A stretch of 64,000 nucleotides of DNA from Rhipicephalus microplus. Its lineage: Eukaryota; Arthropoda; Arachnida; Ixodida; Ixodidae. Location of the stretch: the NCBI RefSeq assembly GCF_043290135.1, contig NC_134705.1:37265771-37329770 (forward strand). Direction: 5' to 3'. The translations under genes and the position numbers were made by a program. The notes under the pieces are model-generated. The model saw only the letters and a list, made by a program, of their open reading frames with translations. It had not been told where the DNA came from and ran no database searches. Below are positions 45,334-55,203 of this stretch, piece after piece. How positions within the stretch are numbered: the stretch's first letter is position 1; every line of letters starts with the position of its first letter.

Positions 45334-48123
45334 TCAAACATCGCAAAACATGTTTTGCAAAAAGGCCCTAAAACGTGATGTATCGGTAATAGCCGTAGCT
45401 GATTGTGGTAGTAGATTCCATTCGGATGTGGTTCTTGGAATGAAGGCATGCGAATAGGTTACGGTTCTGCAGCGGGGAACATGAACTTTTTGCAGATGGT
45501 CCAATCTGGGTGATATGAATGAGGGGGGTTTAATAAACTGTTCACGAAGATTTTTGCTATGATAAAGTTTATGAAGAAGACTGAGTCGGGCTATTTTACG
45601 CCGAATGGCGAGTTCAGGAAGGTTGAGCTGGGACTTCATTAAGGTAACACTGGCCGTGCGGTTATAATTGGCTAAAATGAAGCGAACTGAACGATTCTGG
45701 ACTGCTTCTAATTCATGTGTAAGTGTAGTGCCACCAGGATCCCAGACGGATGATGCGTATTCAAGTGATGGACGAATATAAGTAGTGTAAAGAAGTTTCT
45801 TAAGGGATGAGGGCGCCATGTAGAAGTTCCTGCGAAAATACCCGAGAGAACGGTTAGCCTTGGCGATGATGTGCTCCACATGGTGGTTCCATGACAGGTT
45901 ACTGGAAATATGAACACCTAGGTATTTGTAAAATGAAACAGACTCGAGGTGGGTATCATTGAGATGATAATCTGGATACGCAAGTGAGGTGCGGCACACA
46001 CGCATTGCTTTGCATTTTGAAATGTTTAGTTCCATGTTACATAATTGACACCAGGTAAATATGTTATTTAAATCCGTCTGGAGCGAGGTAACATCATTTT
46101 GGTTAGTTATTTTCCGATAAATTACACAGTCATCTGCGAATAGGCATACCTTTGATGAGACATTAGTTGGCAGGTCGTTCATGAAAATTAAGAACAGTAA
46201 GGGTCCCAACACAGAGCCTTGGGGAACACCCGAGAGCACCGGCTGGACGGGGGAATCAATATTGTTAGCAGAAACAAACTGTGTTCGGTTGGAAAGAAAG
46301 GCTCGAATCCAGTTAAACACGTTAGGGTCTAGGTTTAAGTGTTTCATCTTAAGAAGTAGTAACTGATGACTGACCTTATCGAATGCCTTAGAATAATCTA
46401 AAAAAATACAGTCAATGGTGAATCCAGAATCGAGTAGGACATGCAGGTCGTTTGTAAAGACTAAGAGCTGCGTTTCGCAAGAAAAATTCTTGCGGAAACC
46501 GTGTTGCGAGGGTGTGAAAAACTGGTTAGACTCGAGAAAGTTAACAAGGTGGGTGAAAATGATATGCTCAAGTATTTTGCACGGGACAGATGTCAGTGAA
46601 ATTGGACGGAAGTTTGATGGATTGTGTGTTAGCCCTGATTTGTGAACTGGCACTATCTTACCGACCAGCCAGTCTTCCGGAAGGCTAGAATGCTGCAGGG
46701 ACTGTGAAAAAATGCATGACAGGATAATAGAGGAGTATTCAACAGTGTTCTTCAGGAATTTAGCATTGATACCATCAACTCCACATGATGATGAGTTTTT
46801 GAGTTTCTTAATGACCGCACGAATACCTTCCGAGGTAACGAAGATAGCGTCCATAGGTAGGTAATGGGGTGACGGCAAGGAGATTTGGTTGTTGATGGTC
46901 GCCTGGTGAGAGAAAGCTTTTATGAATGTGTCATTTAGTACAGATGCGCATTCTACGTCGGGCACGGGATGCCCTTCAGCTGTCAGCAAGGCTATAGCGC
47001 GGCGCTCGCTGCCACGCACGAAATTCCAAAACTGTCTAGGGTTATTTTTCAGCATAACCGGTAGAGTGTGACTAAAAAAGGAAGACTTAGCTCGTTTCAC
47101 TTCAGATAAATAGGTTGTGGCAGCAGATTTGTAAGTAGACCAACGTTTATCAGACGGGGATTTGACAGCAGCACGATAAAACCTTTTCTTACGGTTTGAA
47201 AGGCGGTTTATGTATCTGTTGTACCATGGAGCACGTGTATTGGAAAGAACTTGTTTTATAGGGATATGTTTAACGGTTAGCTCTGAAACTTTAGCTTTAA
47301 ATAAGTCCCAGTTGCTCTGCACCGATCTTTCAGGGTAGTTGGGTAAGAACTCATCTAGGAATGTGCCCAAATCCTTGTTAATTGAGTCAAAGTCAGCCTT
47401 TCTGTAATCCCGTATAGTTTTAAGCTGCTTACGCATGCGTGAGAATGGCAGCAATATATTTGCTTGAATAATATCGTGATCACTGATACCAGGTACATTG
47501 GACACTGAAGATACAATATCTGGTTCTGATGTCAATATAAGATCAAGAATGGATGACGTAGTATCGGTAACGCGCGTAGGAAAATTAACAAGCTGCGTCA
47601 AACCAAAATCTGAACAGATGCGAATAAAATGCTCCGCTTCCGCTGAGTTAGGCAAGGAATATGAATAAGAATTTGACCACACAATGTTAGGGAAATTGAA
47701 ATCGCCTAGTAGAATCACAGCTGCGCGAGGAAACAAAACCTTCACATGGCTCAGACAATCATGTAGGTCATTGCAAAAGTTTGCACTTCCTGAAGGTGGG
47801 CGGTAACATACGCCAATGACAACTTTTCTAAAAGCCACGTTGAGGCAACACCATGTTGCCTCCAAAACCGAGTCTATTGCAACAGCGTAGTTTTCAATGC
47901 TCTCATTCACCGCAAGAAGAACACCACCGCCACATCTATTAGGTCTGTCGCAGCGATATATTTTGTATTTTTTATCACAGCACAGCAGCTCTTCGTTTCG
48001 TATTTTGTCGCAAAGCCACGTTTCAGTTACCGCAATAATATCGGCGTTTGAATCATTAACTGCTGCACTCATTTCATCTTTCTTGGACAGGAGGCTGCGA
48101 ACATTAGTAGACAGCACGATCAA
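45334..48123 (-). CDS. ORF2 protein of element D: AP endonuclease plus reverse transcriptase
   Basis: 929 residues without a stop. Endonuclease (1-230): TETWL at 33-37, GVCYRPP at 104-110, GDFN at 140-143, SDH at 214-216. Linker 231-430, Lys/Arg-rich. RT (about 430-760): FRPISLTSVPCKILEH at 505-520, DYSKAFDKV at 576-584, [12 protein letters not shown] at 632-643, FADD at 662-665, then YKYLGVHIS. A C-terminal helical region runs to 929. Enzyme role: nick the target and copy the element RNA at the nick in the nucleus. The first codon of the open frame is TTG; no ATG lies in frame before residue 18. The frame continues upstream 14 codons to the TAG ending ORF1, so translation may depend on readthrough or re-initiation. 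All catalytic residues I can check are present. Confidence 0.9.
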   Translation of the reverse strand: MIVLSTNVRSLLSKKDEMSAAVNDSNADIIAVTETWLCDKIRNEELLCCDKKYKIYRCDRPNRCGGGVLLAVNESIENYAVAIDSVLEATWCCLNVAFRKVVIGVCYRPPSGSANFCNDLHDCLSHVKVLFPRAAVILLGDFNFPNIVWSNSYSYSLPNSAEAEHFIRICSDFGLTQLVNFPTRVTDTTSSILDLILTSEPDIVSSVSNVPGISDHDIIQANILLPFSRMRKQLKTIRDYRKADFDSINKDLGTFLDEFLPNYPERSVQSNWDLFKAKVSELTVKHIPIKQVLSNTRAPWYNRYINRLSNRKKRFYRAAVKSPSDKRWSTYKSAATTYLSEVKRAKSSFFSHTLPVMLKNNPRQFWNFVRGSERRAIALLTAEGHPVPDVECASVLNDTFIKAFSHQATINNQISLPSPHYLPMDAIFVTSEGIRAVIKKLKNSSSCGVDGINAKFLKNTVEYSSIILSCIFSQSLQHSSLPEDWLVGKIVPVHKSGLTHNPSNFRPISLTSVPCKILEHIIFTHLVNFLESNQFFTPSQHGFRKNFSCETQLLVFTNDLHVLLDSGFTIDCIFLDYSKAFDKVSHQLLLLKMKHLNLDPNVFNWIRAFLSNRTQFVSANNIDSPVQPVLSGVPQGSVLGPLLFLIFMNDLPTNVSSKVCLFADDCVIYRKITNQNDVTSLQTDLNNIFTWCQLCNMELNISKCKAMRVCRTSLAYPDYHLNDTHLESVSFYKYLGVHISSNLSWNHHVEHIIAKANRSLGYFRRNFYMAPSSLKKLLYTTYIRPSLEYASSVWDPGGTTLTHELEAVQNRSVRFILANYNRTASVTLMKSQLNLPELAIRRKIARLSLLHKLYHSKNLREQFIKPPSFISPRLDHLQKVHVPRCRTVTYSHAFIPRTTSEWNLLPQSATAITDTSRFRAFLQNMFCDV

Positions 48124-48165
48124 TTTTCTGTGGTCAACGCAAGTGCCACCACCCCTTGCTTCATC

Positions 48166-49065
48166 CTAGCTTCCCGAGGAAGCATTAAATTGTCGACCAG
48201 AACGAAGTTGCCGAGAAGAGGAGTTGGCGACACTAGCGTTATTAGTTACGCGTCTGGATGGCCCGATTTCATGCACTGTATCAGTAACGTAGTCGTAGCC
48301 ATAACATTTCTCATTTGCAAAAAGTTTGTTATAGCGCACACTGAAAGGGCAATGAAGCTCTTTGGCGAAGTTGGTCAGCATTGCTCTAGTACGGCGAGTG
48401 TTAGCAGAAAAATCCTCCCGCATAACCACTTTGCTTCCTTTGAGCATGTGACGTTTTGAAAGAACCATTTCTTTCGTTTTGTAGGTGGAAAATTTTACTA
48501 TAATCGGACGAACTTTATTAGTGGAAAAGCGGCCGATTCTATGTGCGCGTGCAACGTTATCACCAGATAAAGTTAGATCAAGGGACTGGCGAAATAAGCT
48601 CAAGATAGTTTCCTCAGTCTGCTGCGTAGTTTCAGAGGCATTGTCTGCGATACCAAAGAATACTAGATTATCCCTCCGAGAGCGATCCTCAGCCTCATCG
48701 AGACGCGCACGTAGACCAAGCATGTTGCCCTGCACTTGCCTTGTAAGTTGACTCGTTGCCGTCAGTTCGCGCTGAATGTTGTCTATAATGGATGTCCGCT
48801 TTTCAACCGTTTCCAGGCGCGTCAATATGTTGGAAATGTCTTTAGTAAGCGAAAGCTGATGTTGCTTAAGCTCCTGGATGTCACCTGACATTACCGCTTG
48901 CGTGGTTTCAATGCGAATCGAACGTTCTTGCATATCTTTCACCATTTTATGTATTTCAGTAATTTGATCATCCTTGGGTCCCGGGTTCTGCTCGACATCA
49001 CCACATATTAACAACAAAAGGTCACAAAAAGGCTGTAACAGGGCTTCTGGGCATGGAAGCACCAT
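48166..49065 (-). CDS. ORF1 protein of element D with N-terminal 2A motif
   Basis: 299 residues from the ATG at 49063-49065. Residues 1-21 are hydrophobic (Leu-rich 9-20), and residues 22-30 are GDVEQNPGP, a full 2A consensus. Residues 31-120 form a coiled coil. Then comes DEAEDRSRRDNLVFFGI, the junction typical of L1 ORF1p-like proteins, with an RRM-like part. A C-terminal domain (VVMREDFS, LFANEKCYGYDY) and a Ser/Arg-rich tail follow. Predicted role: RNA-binding chaperone of the element RNP. If 2A works, skipping between Gly29 and Pro30 would release the leader. The ATG is chosen because it gives the leader-2A arrangement and is the last ATG before it. The frame is open upstream through the monomers only because their length is a multiple of three. 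Confidence 0.85.
   Translation of the reverse strand: MVLPCPEALLQPFCDLLLLICGDVEQNPGPKDDQITEIHKMVKDMQERSIRIETTQAVMSGDIQELKQHQLSLTKDISNILTRLETVEKRTSIIDNIQRELTATSQLTRQVQGNMLGLRARLDEAEDRSRRDNLVFFGIADNASETTQQTEETILSLFRQSLDLTLSGDNVARAHRIGRFSTNKVRPIIVKFSTYKTKEMVLSKRHMLKGSKVVMREDFSANTRRTRAMLTNFAKELHCPFSVRYNKLFANEKCYGYDYVTDTVHEIGPSRRVTNNASVANSSSRQLRSGRQFNASSGS
48976..49002 (-). other. 2A-type ribosome-skipping motif (GDVEQNPGP)
   Basis: Nine codons encode G-D-V-E-Q-N-P-G-P, preceded by Leu-Leu-Leu-Leu-Ile-Cys. The motif D-(V/I)-E-X-N-P-G-P is established in picornavirus-type 2A and in some trypanosome and sea-urchin non-LTR elements. The presence is read directly; activity is inferred. Confidence 0.9.
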
Positions 49066-49122
49066 AATAAAAGGGTTGTCAGATCGAAAACTCCTACACG
49101 GTAGTCTGTTAAAATAACTGAC

Positions 49123-50121
49123 CTGCAAAACGTAGGGAAGCATGAATGAGTACATGCTTCTGCCGATGCTTCCATGCCCACTGCCGGTGGCATGCGTGCA
49201 ACACGGTTTTAAAGGGGCCAGTGGTGTCGCTGTCGTCGTGGCCGATGACGATTTTGCTGCGGCACGTGCGAGATCCCTCCCCTCGAAGAACCAGCTCTGA
49301 TGAGATAAAGTGCAGAGCACCGGACCCTGGGTTGTATCCAGGTAGGTGCTGTTAGCAGTCGAAGGGAAAGTCACGCTGGAATGTACGCTGAGCGGTAGCA
49401 ATGCTCCGGCGTTGGCTGTACTCAGGCACTCGACGAGAAACTGCAAAACGTAGGGAAGCATGAATGAGTACATGCTTCTGCCGATGCTTCCATGCCCACT
49501 GCCGGTGGCATGCGTGCAACACGGTTTTAAAGGGGCCAGTGGTGTCGCTGTCGTCGTGGCCGATGACGATTTTGCTGCGGCACGTGCGAGATCCCTCCCC
49601 TCGAAGAACCAGCTCTGATGAGATAAAGTGCAGAGCACCGGACCCTGGGTTGTATCCAGGTAGGTGCTGTTAGCAGTCGAAGGGAAAGTCACGCTGGAAT
49701 GTACGCTGAGCGGTAGCAATGCTCCGGCGTTGGCTGTACTCAGGCACTCGACGAGAAACTGCAAAACGTAGGGAAGCATGAATGAGTACATGCTTCTGCC
49801 GATGCTTCCATGCCCACTGCCGGTGGCATGCGTGCAACACGGTTTTAAAGGGGCCAGTGGTGTCGCTGTCGTCGTGGCCGATGACGATTTTGCTGCGGCA
49901 CGTGCGAGATCCCTCCCCTCGAAGAACCAGCTCTGATGAGATAAAGTGCAGAGCACCGGACCCTGGGTTGTATCCAGGTAGGTGCTGTTAGCAGTCGAAG
50001 GGAAAGTCACGCTGGAATGTACGCTGAGCGGTAGCAATGCTCCGGCGTTGGCTGTACTCAGGCACTCGACGAGAAACTGCAAAACGTAGGGAAGCATGAA
50101 TGAGTACATGCTTCTGCCGAT
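49123..50121 (-). repeat. Tandem 318-bp 5' monomers (3 full + 45-bp partial)
   Basis: Units are 49123-49440, 49441-49758 and 49759-50076, each beginning 'ctgcaaaacgtagggaag' in the plus sense. The fourth stops at 50121 after 'ctgccgat'. No difference between units was seen by eye. They lie directly upstream of ORF1 and probably act as promoter monomers, as in mouse L1; this is inference. The identity could also mean recent duplication or assembly expansion. Confidence 0.92.
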
Positions 50122-50228
50122 ACAGGTGATTAATTGTGTACAGGTGATTGTGTACAGGTGTACAGGTGGTGTACAGGTGATTGTGTACAGGTGATTAATT
50201 GTGTACAGGTGTACAGGTGATTAATTGC
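50122..50228. repeat. Short tandem array (TGTACAGGTGATT...)n at the D junction
   Basis: Seven or so imperfect copies of 'gtacaggtgatt' with 'aattgt' or direct repeats between them. It lies exactly between the truncated 5' monomer of D and the I-like ORF1. Confidence 0.85.
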
Positions 50229-51572
50229 AGCCTCAATTTTTTCCATGCGGTGACTAAACGTGGTCTCCATTCTCTGGTGGGCCTGTTCTTGTTCATTAAT
50301 AAGTTGTGTTTCAACAGCCTCGAGGCTATTATTTACGAACTCTAAAGCTAGTTGTGTGAGGCCGTGAGTGAATTCTGGAGTTTGTAAATACTGGGTGCAC
50401 ATCTGTTGAACGAGGGCTGGTGAATGGGGTGGTGTTGATTGTGAAGGATTTTGGGAGGCCTGCTCAACGAGCGACTTACCAGGGTCGGACAGGGAGTCCG
50501 GCCGTCGCTGTAGCTGCGACTGTGGGGCTTGATCTAGGCTAATTCCTGCAGTCAAGCCAGATGAACTCGAGGCTTCTGCCCTGGCCTCCAAGCCAAGTGC
50601 AAGGGTGGGCTCTCACTGCAGAAGTGCTTGCCACGTATTGTAGCTTTTCGCACTGCACTGCGAAGAAGGTGGTCGGTAGTTCCTGGATGAATGAGCAGAT
50701 GCCTGGATGGGTGGAGCTGCTTGTGGTTGAATAGGTTGCGAGGTCTGGTTTCCATGCTTTGGTGTTTTCGATCGCTTGGATCGAGCACTCCTACCGCGGC
50801 CTTCGCTGCTGCCGTGCTGAGGACTGCTGCGAGGTTCGTTGTTTGGTGGCAACTGTTGAGAAAGTTGTCTCAGTGGAGGGTCATTGAGCTTTTCTAGGAG
50901 CAGGCGTTCATCTCTCAGAACACGGGGTCCAGGACTCTTTTGTCGGGCTGGGCAATCCAGGTCGATGGTGGGGTGTTCGTCGAAGCTACAGGTTAGACAG
51001 CGCGGGACGCAACAATTATGGTGTTCGCTTGGGTTGAGAATGCCCAAGTTCCACACCGTCGTTACTCTGGATATGGGCAGATGTAATGTCGGTGGCGAGT
51101 TCCGAGGCAGCAGTGGCACACTTGGGTGACTTGTCGGAAAGGTCTGCATCGAAATTGCACGCCTTGGAAGAAAACGTATCGGGGAACATGCTTTTCCTCG
51201 AAGGTGCAGAGGCGTTCTCCATTCGTCCCGAAGTGTCGCGCTTGGATAATACTGATACTTCGAGGATAAGTGACGATGTCGTTCATGAGGGCGTCCTCTG
51301 TGGGCATAGGAAGTGCTCCTGTGATTACTCCTTTGCAGAAATTATCTGGGGAAGCCACGTAAGCGGAGACTTCATACGATCTGCTGCCGAGCTTGAGCGT
51401 CTGCACATGGCACAGCTGTACCGCGAGGTATAAGTCTGAGGTGCCCTAACTTAGGGCAAAGATCTGCTCCTTGCGTACTCGCATCCAAGCACTCATGTGA
51501 AAGGGGGCTTGAAGCGCGGTTTGTATAGCAGCGCGCAAAGGTAAGACCGCTTCTTGTTGCAGAGATATGCCT
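50229..51572 (-). pseudogene. Middle of I-like ORF1 (gag-like with zinc knuckles)
   Basis: Frames 51572-51062, 51149-50613 and 50591-50229 together read as ORF1. They show SRSYEVSAYVASPDN, RLCTFEEKHVPRYVFF, then CHCCLGTRHRHYIC and a second CCVPRCLTCSFDEHP...C knuckle. A basic Ser/Lys/Pro-rich linker and a helical segment (QEQAHQRMETTF) follow. At least two frameshifts. Role: nucleic-acid-binding protein of an I-clade element. Confidence 0.72.
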
Positions 51573-52300
51573 TGTTATGCCTGCGAGTCCACATTGAACG
51601 TGCATGCCTCTGAAAAGGCAATCTGTGTCAAGGCCAGCACGAGAGCCCGCCTGACGCGAACAACTCAACGGCGTCATCACGTGGCGGCGCCTTTGTGTCG
51701 GGCAATGGACAGTGAGCCCCTCAACCCACGAGCGCGTCGAAGCAATCGGCGCCTTTCTGTCTGGCGAGTCTGACGCAATGCGTGGCGACGTCACTCGTAT
51801 TTGGGTGCAGCCACGTGCAGCGGCTCCAAACTTTTAGAGAATGGTGCGGCCCAGCGACGACCCCATTGGAGGATTCTGACCTCACGACCAGCGGCACTTC
51901 TGGTTAGACATTTGGTTACTCAAAGAATTCACGCGTTGCATATAAAAAAAGCCCTGCGGCGCGGCGCGAGGAGTAGATCTATGTGTCAGAGAAGAGAGCT
52001 TGGCTCCTTCAATCATTAAGCTGTCGGCCCCAGTGCCGAACTTGAAACGCCTCTGTATATATGCTGTAGATAAACCTTGTTTAACTCCCCGTCGTCTCGT
52101 GCGCTCGTCTATCAGCTCTGCGCAGAAGCAGTCGCGAGCTCAGAAACCTACGCTACCAAATGGCTGGTGACCTTCCCGGCAGATTTCGAAGCAGTGGCAC
52201 CTTCGGGACCGTGTTGGCGTCGCCGTCCTTCGTAACAGTTGAGTCAGCAGTGAGATTTGTGGCGCCCTTTGTAACGTCGTCTGAGGTGCGCCTCGCAACA
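51573..52300 (+). repeat. 5' LTR of element E (728 bp)
   Basis: Begins TGTTATGCCTGCG and ends CGCAACA. A TATA-like TATAAAA lies at 51941-51947. Confidence 0.88.
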
Positions 52301-52301
52301 G

Positions 52302-52320
52302 TGGTTGGCAGCTGCGGGAT
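52302..52320 (+). promoter_or_regulatory. Primer-binding site position of element E
   Basis: TGGTTGGCAGCTGCGGGAT, one base after the LTR. I cannot name the primer tRNA. Confidence 0.55.
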
Positions 52321-52604
52321 CGGCCGGCGTCAGCGACATCGATGCGGTGAGTGCCTGATGTTTTCCCCTCACTTCACCAGACTATTCTAGCTCAGGTTAT
52401 AGTAGTTTAGAGAAGGGTATGTGCGAAGCGTTAGAGGGAGCTTTATCGTTTCAAGCAAAGTCAGAGCGCTTTGTAACCAAAGTTAAGGCGGAGGGTGTAA
52501 ACACGACAGTGTTAAAATTGCTTGTGCGTCTTGCTAGTAGACTTATAGGGGGTACGGCAAGTATATTCTTAACAGGGGCAATCAGCAAAAGGCTAGTGTG
52601 AACG

Positions 52605-53730
52605 ATGGAGAACCTTAAAGTGAAGGAACTCATAAAAATTTGTGAGGAACTGGGCATTAATTTAGGCCGTGCGAAACGAAAGCAAGCGATCATTGAGATC
52701 ATGAAGGATGAAGAAGTGTCGGCTGAGGAAGTCGATGAGGCCTGGGCGGATATCAAAGCTGGCCGCGAGGAGGCCCAAAGGCGAGAAGTTCGCGAACGTG
52801 AAGAAGCTGAAATGTGCGAACGTCGCGAGCCTGAAGAGGCCAAAATGAAGGAGCGCCTTGAGTTGAAACGAATAGAATTGGGGATCCTACAGTATTCACA
52901 GGTGCCTAGCGTAGCTTCTCCGACAGTTCAGGTCAGCGGTTATAGAATTCGAGACTAACTGCCACCGTTCGTAGTAAGCGAGGACATGGCGAAGTATCTC
53001 GTCAAGTTTGAACACGTCTGTGAGCGAAATGCTTGAGAGCGGTCTCTTTGGGCGCGGAACCTGTTAGCTCTTCTTCCCGGCGAAGTGTCTGACGCGAAAA
53101 CTTGCTTGTCGAGGGAAGCGCTTGAGAGCTATGAGGAGGTTAGGGAAGTGTTCTTGAGACGTTATAAGTTGTCACCCGAGGCTTTCAGGCAAAGGTTCTG
53201 GTATGCTAAAAAGGGGAATGAGTTACACGTTGACTTCGCGTTACGTCTTAAAGCCAATTTAACTGAATGGCTCAAGGGCGAAGGTGTTTATGACGATCGC
53301 GATAAAGTGGTAGAATGCATTGCATTGGAGCAATTATACCGCTGCATCGAGGAGAATGTCAAGCTCTGGCTGCAGGACAAACTTGGTGAAGTGCTGCTAA
53401 ACAAGGCAGCAGAGTTAGCTGAGGAGTATTATACTCGCCGAAAGTTGCATATCAGGGCAGTTCGCGTTGAAAAGAATGAAAGGAAAGAGGGCTTTTCAAA
53501 GAAAACCTGATCAACGAAAACCCACTCCGCACCGTAATTTCAAGAAGGACCCGTCTCTTACGAAGGACACTGTTAGGGGAAGGGCAAACGGAAGCGGAGA
53601 AATCGAGTGAGGTTCCTAAACAACGCACTGATACCACACGGGCGTTTGAATTACGGAAGCCGCTTATCTGCTACAACTGCAAAAAGGAAGGGCACATCGC
53701 GATAAACTGTAAACAAACGTTTCCTTTCGC
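52605..53730 (+). pseudogene. gag of element E (SAP-like start, SCAN-like core, CCHC knuckle)
   Basis: First frame (52605-52958): a short helical KVKELIKICEELGI start, then a very Glu/Arg-rich coiled segment. Second frame (53085-53510): LSPEAFRQRFWYAKK, DFALRLKANLTEWLKG and a VECIALEQLYRCI...WLQDK segment. The last two parts resemble the SCAN fold found in gag of Gmr1-like elements. A CYNCKKEGHIAINC knuckle is at about 53671-53712. Frame changes near 52960-53080 and 53510-53640. Role: capsid/nucleocapsid. Confidence 0.72.
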
Positions 53731-54018
53731 CTGTCCCCGAAGCGACCGGCGCGGTTTCCGTAGCAGGGGGAGACGACATGGCGCCATTGAGTCAGAGAAG
53801 GGGTGCAACGCTCTTGCCTGTAGCGAAAGTTGGAGTAAGCTGTCGAGGTTTGATCGAAAAACGCTCATTCGAGAGCAGCGTGAGGACCACTCGATTAAAG
53901 CGCTAATGAAAAGCGTAAACTTGAGAAAAAAGAAAAATAATGTTTCTTTTTTTTTGAGAAGGCGTGGCTTCTGTATAGGAGCTACACAAATGCGCAAGGT
54001 TGCAAGTATGAGCAGCTC
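53731..54018 (+). other. Gap between knuckle and integrase of E; no protease seen
   Basis: Only about 300 bp separate the knuckle from the integrase start. It has many stops and an A-rich/T-rich run at 53918-53960. Part of it (from about 53862) reads like the segment that precedes the integrase finger. A D-S/T-G-type active site is not visible, so the protease segment appears deleted. Confidence 0.55.
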
Positions 54019-55203
54019 TTGGTGCCACAAAAGTATCGTCGCCAACTATTGGAACTGGCGCATGAAAACGCATGGGCAGGGCACCTTGGCATTAAAAAGA
54101 CCAAGGCTAGAGTTTCCCTGGAGTTTTATTGGCCGAAATACTGGAAGGATATCGAAGACTTTGTAGGCTCATGCGACACTTGTCAGAGAGCGGGAAAATC
54201 CACGGACAAGTGGAAGGCACCCATGAAGCTTGTGCCAATTATCACACAACCTTTTCGGCGCCTAGTAATTGATATCGTCGGGCCATTGCCAGAGTTAAGG
54301 CAAGGTTGTCGGTACATCCTGACGGATCTTTGTGTAGCCACAAATTTTCCGGAAGTGATACCCCTTAAGGAGCTCAATTCTCCTCGTGTCGTGGATGCAC
54401 AGCTATCTATATTTGCACGTGTCAGATTTCCTTCTGAAATCCAATGCGGCAATGGTAGCGTCTTCACCAGCTGCCTAACCTCTACCTTTATGGATAAATG
54501 CGGAATAAAAGTAGTGCACAGCTGGTTCCATCACCCGCAATCTGATCCGGTAGAGCGTATGCATTCCGTGCTGAAACGCATACTGAGAGCTCTTTGCTAC
54601 GAGCACAAATGCGACTGGGAAGCGTGTAATCCTCCAGCTATGTTCGCTTTGAGATCAGCGCCTCATGAGAGCACTGGTTTTAGCCGTGCAGAGCTTGTGT
54701 ATGTCAGGAGTTTGAGAACACCAATGCGAATGCTACGCGAGTCCTGGGAGGGATTAGATGAGGACCCTAATGTAGTTGCGTATGTTCTAGACCTCCTTCA
54801 GAGGCTTGGAAAAACGAAAGATCTTGCGGAAAGCCACATGAAGACCGCACAAGTGTTGTCGAAGGAGTACTGCGACAAATCGGCGAAGAAGTGCACCTTT
54901 GAAGTTGGTATTCAGGTAATGCTGCTGCGGCCGTCCAAAAAGAATAAGCTTGACGTTCATTGGGAAGGGCCCGCCAAAGTAATATCGAAGCTTTCTGATA
55001 CCAAATATAAAGTGAAATTAGGAAGGTGGCCGAACAAAAGTTACCACAGTAATTTGATGAAACCATACGTTCAACGTCAAGCAGCCGTAAATCTGCTTTT
55101 GAATGCTTCAGAGAAAGAGGGAGCAGAAATTTTGACCACTAGTGATGTAATCGAAAGGGGATCGGAAGTAATCTTGGAGCAGTTAAACCTAGAGCCTAGG
55201 TGA
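54019..55203 (+). pseudogene. Integrase of element E
   Basis: A 394-residue open frame. Zinc finger: LAHENAWAGHLG with two His, then CDTCQ. Core: LVIDIVGPLPE holds the first Asp. The second Asp position reads CGNGSVF, where D-x-G is normal. The Glu is present in DPVERMHSVL. C-terminal domain: LLRPSKKNKLDVHWEGPAKV and YHSNLMKPY. The frame then meets a TGA (55201-55203), after which the same frame continues into RT. Probably catalytically dead because of the missing Asp. Known role: joins element cDNA to target DNA. Confidence 0.82.

Larger units (their letters stand above)
45103..50121 (-). mobile_element. CR1-like element D: intact ORF1 and ORF2, 2A motif, tandem 5' monomers
   Basis: From 5' to 3' on the minus strand: truncated monomer (50121-50077), three 318-bp monomers (50076-49123), unique leader (49122-49066), ORF1 (49065-48166), ORF2 (48123-45334), 3' UTR, and an (ATAA)n tail at 45129-45103. 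Both reading frames are free of stops. It is the best candidate in the window for a recently active element. A clean target-site duplication could not be identified. Confidence 0.85.

Noticed and set aside
49146..49991. Three identical 69-codon plus-strand frames
   Set aside because: They are antisense shadows of the 318-bp monomers of element D.
49066..50109. Upstream extension of ORF1 through the monomers (647-codon frame)
   Set aside because: The frame stays open because the monomer length is divisible by three; the leader-2A start at 49065 explains the protein better.
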